DNA from: Spirochaetaceae bacterium | Lineage (GTDB): Bacteria > Spirochaetota > Spirochaetia > Treponematales > Rectinemataceae | Length of the DNA: 37,721 bases | Direction: 5' to 3' | NCBI GenBank assembly: GCA_026418115.1 | Contig: JAOABY010000017.1 | Span: 1 to 37,721 of the forward strand | Part shown: in pieces, positions 1 to 7,449 of the stretch | Numbering within the stretch: the stretch's first letter is position 1 | How the letters are laid out: the number at the start of each line of letters is the position of its first letter | Made by a program: the position numbers and the translations under genes | The notes under the pieces: generated by a model | Told to the model about the DNA's origin: nothing | The model's input: the letters and a program-made list of their open reading frames with translations, nothing else | Database searches by the model: none

Positions 1-22
1 GTCAGATGTGTATAAGAGACAG
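1..22 (+). other. Nextera transposase adapter remnant (artefact)
   Basis: Bases 4-22 are the 19-bp Tn5 mosaic end used in Illumina Nextera libraries (AGATGTGTATAAGAGACAG). The preceding GTC matches the end of the Read 1 adapter arm. The match is exact and sits at the first base of the window, so it is untrimmed library sequence rather than a biological transposon end. Genomic sequence should be taken to begin at base 23. Confidence 0.95.
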
Positions 23-117
23 CGCCGGGTGTGCTTCGCATAGAACCGACGCCGATCGAAAAAATCGCACAGACCATCCGCAAGCTGTCCATGGATGGTG
101 CGGAAAAGGAGATATGA
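23..117 (+). CDS. C-terminal fragment of an unidentified protein upstream of aroC
   Basis: One frame is open from the adapter junction to a TGA at 115-117. It encodes about 31 residues that end in a charged, helix-like tail containing PTPIEKIAQTIRKL. The stop lies one base before the aroC start, and the aroC ribosome-binding site falls inside this frame, so the two genes are probably co-transcribed. An aromatic-pathway enzyme is plausible from position alone, but the fragment is too short to identify. The 5' part is missing because the contig starts here. Confidence 0.55.
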
Positions 118-118
118 A

Positions 119-1240
119 ATGAATACTCTTGGCCGCATATTCCGCATCACCATTCATGGTGAGTCCCATGGTCCTGCAATTGGCGTGGTCATCGATGGAT
201 GCCCGGCAGGCATACCTCTTGATCCAGCCGACTTTGAGGAAGATCTTGCCCGTCGCCGCTCAGGCGCGGAAGGCACCACACCCCGGCGCGAACAGGACCA
301 GCCACGACTGCTCTCCGGAGTTTGGCAGGGACGCACGACAGGTGCTCCCCTGCACGTGCTCTTCGAGAATCGTGATACCCGCTCTGCCGACTACGGCAAT
401 TTCACCGCCATCCCCAGGCCCGGCCATGCAGATTTCACCGCCATGATGAAGTATGGCGGATGGAGCGATCCACGCGGGTCAGGCCATTTTTCGGGCAGAA
501 TCACTGCAGGGATCGTCGCTGCAGGCGTAGTGGCAAAAAAAGTGCTGCAGCATTCCCTCCTCAGGGCAGCAAGGCTTACTGCAGACAATGGCCAGGTGCA
601 GGGCTCTTCAGCAGTAGAGCATGCCGAGCCGGACCTTGCATCTGCTCCAGCCCCGACAGGCATTCGCTTTCAGACAAGCCTGCTGGCGGTCGGAGGCAGC
701 AAGGATATCAACCTGGCCATCCAGAATGCTCTCAAGGACGGTGACTCGGTGGGAGGCCTGGTAGAGATCAGGATCCGTGGCATCCCCGCAGGATTTGGCG
801 AGCCCATGTTCTATGGTGCGGAAAGCGCGATTGCGCATGCGCTGTTCGCAGTGCCGGGCGTCCGGGGCGTAGAATTCGGTGACGGTTTTGCTGCTGCCGC
901 CATGCGAGGCTCAGAACACAACGATCCGTTCATCGATGCACAGGGCCACACCTCACGCAACGGGGCCGGCGGCATCAATGGCGGGATTACCAATGGCAAC
1001 GAAATCATCGTACGGGCTGCAGTCAAGCCTGCCAGCTCGATTGCCAGATCACAGCATACATGGAATTTTGCGGAACACCGCATGACGGAACTGCAGATTC
1101 CCGGCAGACACGATACCTGCATTGTGCTCCGAGCCGCAGTGGTACTTGAGGCAGCCACAGCATGCGCCCTTGCCGATCTGGCCCTTCTCTGGCTCGCCGC
1201 CATGCCATTGGAGCAGAACATACCTTGGAGGCACCCATGA
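119..1240 (+). CDS. aroC: Chorismate synthase
   Basis: Chorismate synthase converts 5-enolpyruvylshikimate-3-phosphate to chorismate in the cytoplasm, using reduced FMN as cofactor. The 373-residue product has the family landmarks in order: GESHG at residues 14-18, the RRSGAEGTTPRRE stretch, GSGHFSGR near residue 120, the HNDPF motif, the glycine-rich NGAGGINGG segment followed by VKPASSI, and GRHDTC near the C-terminus. Length and motifs fit a complete enzyme. The start at 119 is preferred over an in-frame ATG at 95 because GGAG at 108-111 is well spaced to it and the family N-terminus begins here. Its TGA overlaps the pheA ATG by four bases, indicating translational coupling. Confidence 0.97.
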   Translation: MNTLGRIFRITIHGESHGPAIGVVIDGCPAGIPLDPADFEEDLARRRSGAEGTTPRREQDQPRLLSGVWQGRTTGAPLHVLFENRDTRSADYGNFTAIPRPGHADFTAMMKYGGWSDPRGSGHFSGRITAGIVAAGVVAKKVLQHSLLRAARLTADNGQVQGSSAVEHAEPDLASAPAPTGIRFQTSLLAVGGSKDINLAIQNALKDGDSVGGLVEIRIRGIPAGFGEPMFYGAESAIAHALFAVPGVRGVEFGDGFAAAAMRGSEHNDPFIDAQGHTSRNGAGGINGGITNGNEIIVRAAVKPASSIARSQHTWNFAEHRMTELQIPGRHDTCIVLRAAVVLEAATACALADLALLWLAAMPLEQNIPWRHP

Positions 1241-2295
1241 ACCTCGACGAGCTTCGCACCGACATCGACCGCATCGACGCAAGAATCCTCTCTCTCCTGA
1301 ACGAACGGATGGAGAAAGCGCTGCTGACCCGATCGTTCAAGAAGACAACCTATGATCCCGAGCGAGAACAGATGGTGCTGGATCGGGTCAGAAAATCAAG
1401 CCAGTGCCTGCTGGATCCAGAATTCTCGAGTGATCTCTACCGGCGCATCATGGCAGAGAGCAAACGCATTCAGGAAGCACACCCCTGCACCATTGCATTC
1501 CAGGGAGAACATGGCGCGTACAGCGAAATCGCCTCGCGCCATCTCATGCCCCAGGCAGCAACCATTCCGTGCCGCGAATTTTCGGACATCTTTGAGGGTG
1601 TCGAGCGCGGGATCTTCGAGTATGGTATCGTGCCGGTCGAGAATACGCTTGGCGGCATGGTCGGGCCAGTCAATTCCATCCTGATCTACACCAGCCTGCA
1701 TGTGGTCGCAGCCATCGACATGCCCATTCGCCACTGCCTGCTCGCGCTTCCCGGTGCGGACCATCGCGAACTGCGCACGGTGTGGTCGCACCAGCAGGCG
1801 CTGGCTCAGTGCCGGAACTTTCTGCTGCGCAACCATCTTGATCCCGTGCTCTACTACGATACAGCCGGCGCAGCCCGTGCGCTGGCGGAAGAAAGGCCAG
1901 CAGGCGTCGCAGTGGTCGCTTCCAAATTCGCCTCCGAGCTGTACGGCCTGGACATTATCAAAGAGGATATCCAGGATTCACCACACAACAGGACCAGATT
2001 CTTCCTTGTAACTGCCAGGGAGGGCACCACATCAGGCAGTAAATGTTCTGCCGTATTTACCGCTGGCGACAAGGCAGGCTCTCTCTATGCACTGCTGAGA
2101 GTCTTTGCCGATGCATCCATCAACCTCACCCGCATCGAGTCCGTGCCCGATACACCCGGCACCTACGCCATTTTCATCGATTTTGAGGGATCGCTCGAGG
2201 CACCGGCTGTACAGGAGGCAGTGGCGAGAGCACGGAACCTCGCCCCGGACTTCAGAATTCTCGGCTGCTATGATGAAATGAGGGTATCGGAATGA
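1237..2295 (+). CDS. pheA: Bifunctional chorismate mutase / prephenate dehydratase
   Basis: P-protein of phenylalanine synthesis: chorismate to prephenate to phenylpyruvate. Of 352 residues, about 1-85 form an AroQ-type helical mutase domain (LRTDIDRIDARI at the start). About 84-260 form the prephenate dehydratase, with FQGEHGAYSE and the TRF motif in NRTRFFLV. About 270-352 form an ACT regulatory domain (NLTRIESVP). The ACT phenylalanine-binding motifs depart from E. coli PheA: ESVP stands where ESRP is usual, and GSLY where GALV is usual. The start at 1237 has GGAG at 1227-1230 and overlaps the aroC stop. The stop overlaps the tyrA start by four bases. Confidence 0.95.
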   Translation: MNLDELRTDIDRIDARILSLLNERMEKALLTRSFKKTTYDPEREQMVLDRVRKSSQCLLDPEFSSDLYRRIMAESKRIQEAHPCTIAFQGEHGAYSEIASRHLMPQAATIPCREFSDIFEGVERGIFEYGIVPVENTLGGMVGPVNSILIYTSLHVVAAIDMPIRHCLLALPGADHRELRTVWSHQQALAQCRNFLLRNHLDPVLYYDTAGAARALAEERPAGVAVVASKFASELYGLDIIKEDIQDSPHNRTRFFLVTAREGTTSGSKCSAVFTAGDKAGSLYALLRVFADASINLTRIESVPDTPGTYAIFIDFEGSLEAPAVQEAVARARNLAPDFRILGCYDEMRVSE

Positions 2296-3068
2296 GAATC
2301 GGCATACTCGGAACTGGCAGAATGGGCGCATGGCTCGCTGAAGAGCTGTGCTGGCATCACGAGGTGATGGTGCATGATTCGGATTTGCTGAAAATGAAGT
2401 ATTTCATCAAAGTCCATCGTGCGCTGCACATCGAGGAATTCGCCGATTTCCAGCCTGAGATCCTCATCAACTGCGTGCCGCTGGGGCATACGATCGATGC
2501 ATTCGAACAGGTACTTCCCTATCTGCCGCCGACCTGCATCATTTCCGACATTGCCAGCGTCAAAACGGGTTTCAAGGAGTTCTATGAGGCATCCGGCAGG
2601 CGCTTTGTCTCCAGCCATCCCATGTTTGGCCCTACGCTGGCCAATATCAGGGACCTTCATGATGAAAATGCCATCATCATCAAGGAAGGCGATCCGGAAG
2701 GCAAGGCGTTCTTCAGATCACTGTACAGCGAGCTGGGCATCCGCATCTTCGAGTACACCTTTGAGGAACATGACAAAACCGTTGCGTATTCGCTGGCGAC
2801 GCCTTTCGCCTCCACCATGGTGTTTGCAGCATGCATGAAGCATCAGGAGGCTCCCGGTACAAATTTCAAACGTCATCTCGCAATCGCACGGGGCCTTCTC
2901 TCTGAGGACGACAGGCTGCTCACTGAAATAATGTTCAACCCCTACACAATCCGGCAGCTGGAGCTCATCGGCTCCAAGCTTGCCTATCTGACCCATATCA
3001 TACGACAGCGTGACTATGACGAAATGAAGAAATTTCTGGACAGCCTGCGAGAGAACATCAGAGGCTGA
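2292..3068 (+). CDS. tyrA: Prephenate/arogenate dehydrogenase (TyrA family)
   Basis: Oxidative decarboxylation of prephenate or arogenate on the way to tyrosine. The 258-residue protein opens with a Rossmann fingerprint (MRIGILGTGRMG, residues 1-12). It carries SSHPMFGP near residue 109 and an EHDKTVAY segment, matching the histidine-containing TyrA active-site motifs. It is short: there is no fused mutase (supplied by pheA) and no C-terminal ACT domain, so feedback by tyrosine through an ACT domain is not expected. Whether it prefers prephenate or arogenate, NAD or NADP, cannot be decided here. The ATG overlaps the pheA stop by four bases. Confidence 0.92.
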   Translation: MRIGILGTGRMGAWLAEELCWHHEVMVHDSDLLKMKYFIKVHRALHIEEFADFQPEILINCVPLGHTIDAFEQVLPYLPPTCIISDIASVKTGFKEFYEASGRRFVSSHPMFGPTLANIRDLHDENAIIIKEGDPEGKAFFRSLYSELGIRIFEYTFEEHDKTVAYSLATPFASTMVFAACMKHQEAPGTNFKRHLAIARGLLSEDDRLLTEIMFNPYTIRQLELIGSKLAYLTHIIRQRDYDEMKKFLDSLRENIRG

Positions 3069-3080
3069 AAGGAGCCCGGA

Positions 3081-4565
3081 ATGGACGAGCACGGAACGGT
3101 TCCGCAAAAGAGCGCCCTCAAGATCGGCAAGAAAGCCTTCCTGCTTTCGTCGGCAATCATTCTGGGACTGATGGTGGTGTCGGGCATCCTCACCATGGTG
3201 CTCTCCCCTGGTGAATACGAGCGTGTAGTGCAGGAAGGAAAGACGCTGGTAGTGCCGGGAACCTACCATCCGGTACCACGGCCCCACTACCCCTTCTGGC
3301 GCTGGTTCACCGCTCCGGTGGAAATACTCTTTGCTCCCGGCAATGTCACGCTCATTACCATTATTGTGTTCATTCTCAGCGTAGGCGGCTCGATTGCGAT
3401 CCTGGAAGGCGCCGGAATCATGGAAGCGCTGATCCACATGCTGGTACAGCGCTTTGCCGCCCGCAAATACCTGCTCATTGCGCTGGTCATCTTCTTTTTC
3501 ATGGCAGTGTCGAGCTTCATCGGTGTCTATGAAGGGATGGTGCCGATGATCGTCTTCATGGTGCCGCTGGCGATCTCTCTGGGCTGGGACTCGCTCACCG
3601 GACTTGGCATCAGCCTTTTGCCGCTCGCATTCGGGTTTGCCTCGGCGGTGACCAATCCCTTTACCATCGCGGTCGCCCAGCGCATCGCCGATCTGCCGCT
3701 CTTTTCGGGAGCCTGGCTGCGGATAATATTTTTTATTACCGTATATGGAATTGTTCTTGCCTTCGTGGTACTCCATGCCAGAAAGGTCGAGCGCTCGCCA
3801 CGCGCCTCTCCTACCTTTGCCGAGGATGAGGCGATCCGCGCCTCGCTGGCATTGAACCGCGACGTGCTGCTGCAGCGTCAGGCAGATGCCGAAGGTGCAA
3901 GGAAAAAAGCGCGCGGCCTTGCCTGGTTTGCCGGGTGCATCAGCATTGCGATGGCCACGGTGCTCATCACCGCGCGCATGCCGAAGCTCTCGGACCTTGC
4001 ATTTCCAGTCATGGCACTGCTGTTCCTGAGTGGCGGCATTGGCGGCGGGCTATTCGCGGGCCTTCCGGGTCGGGACATTGCCAAGACCTTCCGCAAGGGT
4101 GCGCTCAACCTTGCCCCTGGTATCGTGCTCATTCTCATGGCCTACAGCGTCAAGCACATCATCGTCTCCGGCAAGATCATGGACACGATTCTCTACGCGG
4201 CGGCGACCCTGATCGCGACCGCCCCTCCCATGGCTGCCGCCTTTCTTGTGTATCTCACCACGCTCATCATGAACTTCTTCATCGGCTCGGCGAGCGCCAA
4301 GGCCTTCCTCATGATGCCGATCCTCACGCCGCTGGCCGACCTGGTGGGCATTACCAGACAGACGGCCGTGCTCGCCTTCGACTTCGGCGATGGCTTTTCC
4401 AACATGATCTTCCCCACCAATGCCCTGCTCTTGATTGCGCTGTCATTCACCGTGGTGAGCTATCCGCGCTGGATGAAGTGGACCTGGAAGCTGCAACTGG
4501 TCATCCTCGCGGTCACGTCGGCATTTCTCGCGCTCGCGGTTGCGATCAGGTTCGGGCCGTTTTGA
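3081..4565 (+). CDS. YfcC-like ion-coupled transporter (DcuC superfamily)
   Basis: A polytopic membrane protein of 494 residues with roughly a dozen hydrophobic segments. The first follows a short basic N-terminus (about residues 20-45). A charged, helix-prone cytoplasmic loop lies near 235-280. Motifs such as GVYEGMVPMIVF, PLAFGFASAVTNPFT, NFFIGSASAKAFLMMPI and DFGDGFSNMIFPTN are typical of YfcC/AbgT/DcuC-type carriers of amino acids, peptides or dicarboxylates. GGAG at 3071-3074 gives a good start 12 bases after tyrA, so it is probably the last gene of the aromatic operon. The substrate is unknown; an aromatic amino acid or related metabolite is only a guess from context. Confidence 0.85.
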   Translation: MDEHGTVPQKSALKIGKKAFLLSSAIILGLMVVSGILTMVLSPGEYERVVQEGKTLVVPGTYHPVPRPHYPFWRWFTAPVEILFAPGNVTLITIIVFILSVGGSIAILEGAGIMEALIHMLVQRFAARKYLLIALVIFFFMAVSSFIGVYEGMVPMIVFMVPLAISLGWDSLTGLGISLLPLAFGFASAVTNPFTIAVAQRIADLPLFSGAWLRIIFFITVYGIVLAFVVLHARKVERSPRASPTFAEDEAIRASLALNRDVLLQRQADAEGARKKARGLAWFAGCISIAMATVLITARMPKLSDLAFPVMALLFLSGGIGGGLFAGLPGRDIAKTFRKGALNLAPGIVLILMAYSVKHIIVSGKIMDTILYAAATLIATAPPMAAAFLVYLTTLIMNFFIGSASAKAFLMMPILTPLADLVGITRQTAVLAFDFGDGFSNMIFPTNALLLIALSFTVVSYPRWMKWTWKLQLVILAVTSAFLALAVAIRFGPF

Positions 4566-4624
4566 CGGCGCAGCATAAGAAGACACACTCTGCCACTCCA
4601 CGTACCATTGATGTTGACCATTAC

Positions 4625-4658
4625 CTGCATACCTAAGCTTCATAGCTCAGGTATGCAG
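4625..4658. terminator. Strong hairpin between convergent genes
   Basis: Ten-base arms CTGCATACCT (4625-4634) and AGGTATGCAG (4649-4658) pair perfectly. Inside, AGCT (4636-4639) pairs with AGCT (4644-4647) around a four-base loop. It lies between the ends of the converging yfcC-like gene (+) and aldolase gene (-). There is no strong T-run on either side, only TTGAATTTT on the + side. A bidirectional terminator or mRNA 3'-end stabiliser is the likely role. Confidence 0.55.
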
Positions 4659-4709
4659 TTGAATTTTACCTTGCATTCCAGCAAGAATTCTAGAAACGAA
4701 TTTACCAGA

Positions 4710-5624
4710 TTAGACAGGAAGTCCAAGCTCCTTCATCTTGATCATTATCATATCAACCGCAGTGAAGATCTTCTTTTCTTCTTCACAAGACACAGGATCC
4801 AGTGGAAATATGACACGCTTATCGGTCAATCCAAGTCTGCTGAGTGCACACTTGTTTGCAGAAATCTGGTTTTTCGACATCATCAGAATTGCAGATGTCT
4901 CAGCGATCAGCTCATTAAGTTCCATTGTTCTAGAAATATTTCCAGACTTGCCTGCTTCATATAATGCTATGAATAGGCTCGGGAATAGAGGCGAAATGGA
5001 TGGGATGAATCCATCTGCCCCCATGAGCATGGAAGCAGCAGCAAGGGGGGTAGATCCTTGAAGAAGACAGAAATTTTTTCCTTTGAAATACATCAGGCAT
5101 TTGATGAAATCAGGGAAATTGCCGCTGGAATCTTTATATCCAACAACATGATCCATTTTTGAGAGATATTCTATGGTCTCGAATGAAAGGCTCAATCCAG
5201 TAAAGGCTGGGATGCTATAGATCAAAATATCAATATTCGATTCTCGAGCTATTTTTTCAAAGTGCCTCTTGGTTTCATCCTGATTCACGTGTCTGGCATA
5301 GAAAATCGGAGTTACTACGGCACAAGATCCTCCCATTTGTTCCAGCCTCTTGATATTGTCAATCACGCGTCTTGTACTGGTATCCATGACTCCAGCCATG
5401 ACTGGAATCGCTCCACCAACCTCATCTAGAGCAATCCGGATTGCGTTCTCCCTTTGCTGTTGCGTAAGAGCCATTGTTTCGCCATTGGTGCCAGCGACGA
5501 ATATTCCGTGAAGGCCTTTATCGATACAATGACGCAACAGGTTGCGAAAGCCTCGTTCATCAACATTCTCGTTTTCATCAATTGGAGTAATGATTGGAGG
5601 TATCACGCCATAATATTTCTTCAT
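4710..5624 (-). CDS. DapA/NanA-family Schiff-base aldolase, HOGA1-like
   Basis: A 304-residue TIM-barrel lyase of the dihydrodipicolinate synthase superfamily. The Schiff-base lysine is K164 in GYKDSSGN. Other active-site positions are T46 in GTNGE (45-49), Y109 and Y136 in IYSIPAFTG. DapA itself normally has GTTGE and YNxP. The GTNGE plus YSIP...TG pattern is closer to 4-hydroxy-2-oxoglutarate aldolase (human HOGA1 type), which cleaves a 4-hydroxy-2-oxo acid to pyruvate and an aldehyde. This is the last gene of the catabolic block, 46 bases after the flavoprotein, with a GGGAGAG ribosome-binding site. Lysine biosynthesis is unlikely from the context. The true substrate is unknown. Confidence 0.85.
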   Translation of the reverse strand: MKKYYGVIPPIITPIDENENVDERGFRNLLRHCIDKGLHGIFVAGTNGETMALTQQQRENAIRIALDEVGGAIPVMAGVMDTSTRRVIDNIKRLEQMGGSCAVVTPIFYARHVNQDETKRHFEKIARESNIDILIYSIPAFTGLSLSFETIEYLSKMDHVVGYKDSSGNFPDFIKCLMYFKGKNFCLLQGSTPLAAASMLMGADGFIPSISPLFPSLFIALYEAGKSGNISRTMELNELIAETSAILMMSKNQISANKCALSRLGLTDKRVIFPLDPVSCEEEKKIFTAVDMIMIKMKELGLPV

Positions 5625-5670
5625 GTATCTCTCCCTGGTTCATATACTGAGGTTTGGTATTCATGTTTGA

Positions 5671-7239
5671 TCATATTGCTTGTTTTTCAAAAGCTATTTC
5701 TCCATGACTGTCTCGATACAATACTATGCTTCTCTCATATTCTTTGCTCATCTCAGGATAGTCTGTTCTCAGATGTGTACCACGGCTTTCTTTTCTTGCC
5801 AGCGCGGCAGTCAGCATGAGGGAAACGGACAGATATCGCTGTTCAGTGAATGTATCACGTTTCAGATCATCACTATTCGCCTTTGCTTTTTCGAGCAGAA
5901 GAAGAGCATTTAGCAAATCTTTTTCATTTCTATAGATCCCCAAAGCTTTTGAGGCACGGTCAATATAGGCTGCATATTTCATCCTCACATGAAGATCTTC
6001 TCCATACGCAACTGTTGAAGAATATTCTTGAAGCGGTTCAATGCCATCCTTGGCAATTGCTTCTGCGCACATCATCCCAGAGAGCACAGCCTGGCTTGCC
6101 GCATTACCAGCCATTCTGCATGCACCATGAAAACCTGCTGCTGCTTCTCCAACAGCGTATAGACCAGACAGAGAAGATCTGCAACCATTATCTACTTTTA
6201 TGCCGCCGGAGAAGCTGTGGGGTACAGGCCCGACCTCAATCAATTGCTCATTCGGATCGATACCATTTGATTCCAGTCTTTTGTAAAACCAGGGATAGGC
6301 CTTCAGGATTTTTCTATCTATATGTCGAAGGTCAACATAAGCACCACCATGTTCGGATCCTCTGCCAGCATCTATTTCTTTCCATATTGCTTTGTTAATG
6401 AGTGTTTTTGGAGCACCTGCCTCACCTTGAGGCCGATACTGAAGCAAGAATCGTTCATTGTTTGCATTCAGAAGGTATGCACCTTCTCCCAGCATTGCTG
6501 TTGGACATGGTTCACCAAAAGCTTCTTCAGGATGAAGCACCACCATCGGCTCATACTCAAGAAACTCAAGATCGGTCAGTTTTACTCCTGCGTTGAATGC
6601 AATTCCAAGGGTTCGACCATTAACATCTGCCGGATAGGTTGACTTGCCCAGTAGAGTCCCTACACCACCCCACCCCGCAATGACCGTAGAAGCATATTTT
6701 GTGCTGATTTGGCCATTGCCATCACGTACAACAACTCCGGCAATATGATCATTTATGGTGATAAGATTCACTACCTCGCTAGAAAGATTGAATTCCACTC
6801 CTTTCCCGATAAGCGAAGTTCTCAGTGTTCGTTCGATATGGGCGCCAATAAGCTCGGTAGTACTGCATAAAGAGCGAGGACAGGATGATCCGCTTGCATG
6901 CCTTCTTAGCAGATCACCACCTGCAGTACGCGCAAACCGGACACCCCATCGGCAAAGAAGTTCATATCCTTCTACAGTCTTGCTGATCATTTCCTTAACC
7001 AGGTCCCGATCATTTAGCCAATATCCAGCTTCAAGCATATCCCTGTAGTACTGTTCTGGCGTGTCTCCATAAGGATTATCAGGCAGGACAAAATTGATTG
7101 CGGCTATATATGGTGTTCCTCCGAAGGCAGGTGCAAAAACACCGATTTTCTTGATTCCAAGTTCGACCAAACGCGCTGCCGTTGAAAGTGCAGCCAGTCC
7201 GCTTCCCGCTAGTATCACATCATATCGGGACTCGCTCAT
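5671..7239 (-). CDS. FAD-dependent oxidoreductase of the FrdA/SdhA/NadB superfamily with altered active site
   Basis: A soluble flavoprotein of 522 residues. GSGLAA at 12-17 is the dinucleotide-binding loop. HSFSGGI (341-347) and HGACRMAG (371-378, R375) match the substrate His and Arg of fumarate reductase. The C-terminal SRGTHLRTDYPE matches SRGAHxRxDxPE of NadB/SdhA. Two conserved residues are changed: the QFHPT position reads EYEPM (His to Glu230, Thr to Met232), and the Arg of RGEGGYL reads Leu250. It should therefore not be called aspartate oxidase or fumarate reductase without data; oxidation of a different hydroxy or saturated acid is likely. No signal peptide or heme motif is seen. 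The ribosome-binding site is GAGAGGGG. Confidence 0.82.
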   Translation of the reverse strand: MSESRYDVILAGSGLAALSTAARLVELGIKKIGVFAPAFGGTPYIAAINFVLPDNPYGDTPEQYYRDMLEAGYWLNDRDLVKEMISKTVEGYELLCRWGVRFARTAGGDLLRRHASGSSCPRSLCSTTELIGAHIERTLRTSLIGKGVEFNLSSEVVNLITINDHIAGVVVRDGNGQISTKYASTVIAGWGGVGTLLGKSTYPADVNGRTLGIAFNAGVKLTDLEFLEYEPMVVLHPEEAFGEPCPTAMLGEGAYLLNANNERFLLQYRPQGEAGAPKTLINKAIWKEIDAGRGSEHGGAYVDLRHIDRKILKAYPWFYKRLESNGIDPNEQLIEVGPVPHSFSGGIKVDNGCRSSLSGLYAVGEAAAGFHGACRMAGNAASQAVLSGMMCAEAIAKDGIEPLQEYSSTVAYGEDLHVRMKYAAYIDRASKALGIYRNEKDLLNALLLLEKAKANSDDLKRDTFTEQRYLSVSLMLTAALARKESRGTHLRTDYPEMSKEYERSIVLYRDSHGEIAFEKQAI

Positions 7240-7262
7240 CTGATACCCCTCTCATTCAATAT

Positions 7263-7310
7263 ATTGCGACAGGATATGAAAATGGCCATCATTCTCATCC
7301 CTGTCGCAAT
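7263..7310. repeat. Inverted repeat upstream of the flavoprotein gene
   Basis: Eleven-base perfect arms, ATTGCGACAGG (7263-7273) and CCTGTCGCAAT (7300-7310), enclose 26 bases that contain the small palindrome ATGGCCAT. The repeat is 23 bases before the flavoprotein start codon on the minus strand, in a 210-base intercistronic gap. It could be an operator, a leader hairpin or an mRNA processing site. Confidence 0.55.
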
Positions 7311-7413
7311 TGCATTGTTCAAAAAGCCATCGCAGATGGATAAGCCTGTCTGACTAATTCAAAATTCTATTCATGCTAAAACCGTCTGTAATACTAAAAC
7401 CTCCAATAGCTAT

Positions 7414-7434
7414 TTCTGATCACAGGAATCAGAA
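7414..7434. repeat. Small hairpin after the TRAP permease stop
   Basis: Seven-base arms TTCTGAT (7414-7420) and ATCAGAA (7428-7434) around a seven-base loop, starting 16 bases beyond the TRAP permease stop on the minus strand. No T-run follows, so it is more likely a 3' stabiliser or processing site than a full terminator. Confidence 0.4.
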
Positions 7435-7449
7435 CTGTGGTTCCGAAGC

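Noticed and set aside
1-22. Natural Tn5/IS50 end
   Set aside because: The 19-bp mosaic end is an engineered hybrid, and the extra bases match the commercial adapter. There is no transposase gene nearby.
2718-3776. A 352-codon open frame on the minus strand opposite tyrA and the YfcC-like gene
   Set aside because: The product is His/Glu/Arg-rich low-quality sequence typical of a reversed coding strand; both + strand genes are clear.
4566-4709. Attachment site or tRNA at the left edge of the AT-rich block
   Set aside because: Only a hairpin is present. No tRNA cloverleaf, integrase gene or direct repeat matching the right edge could be found.
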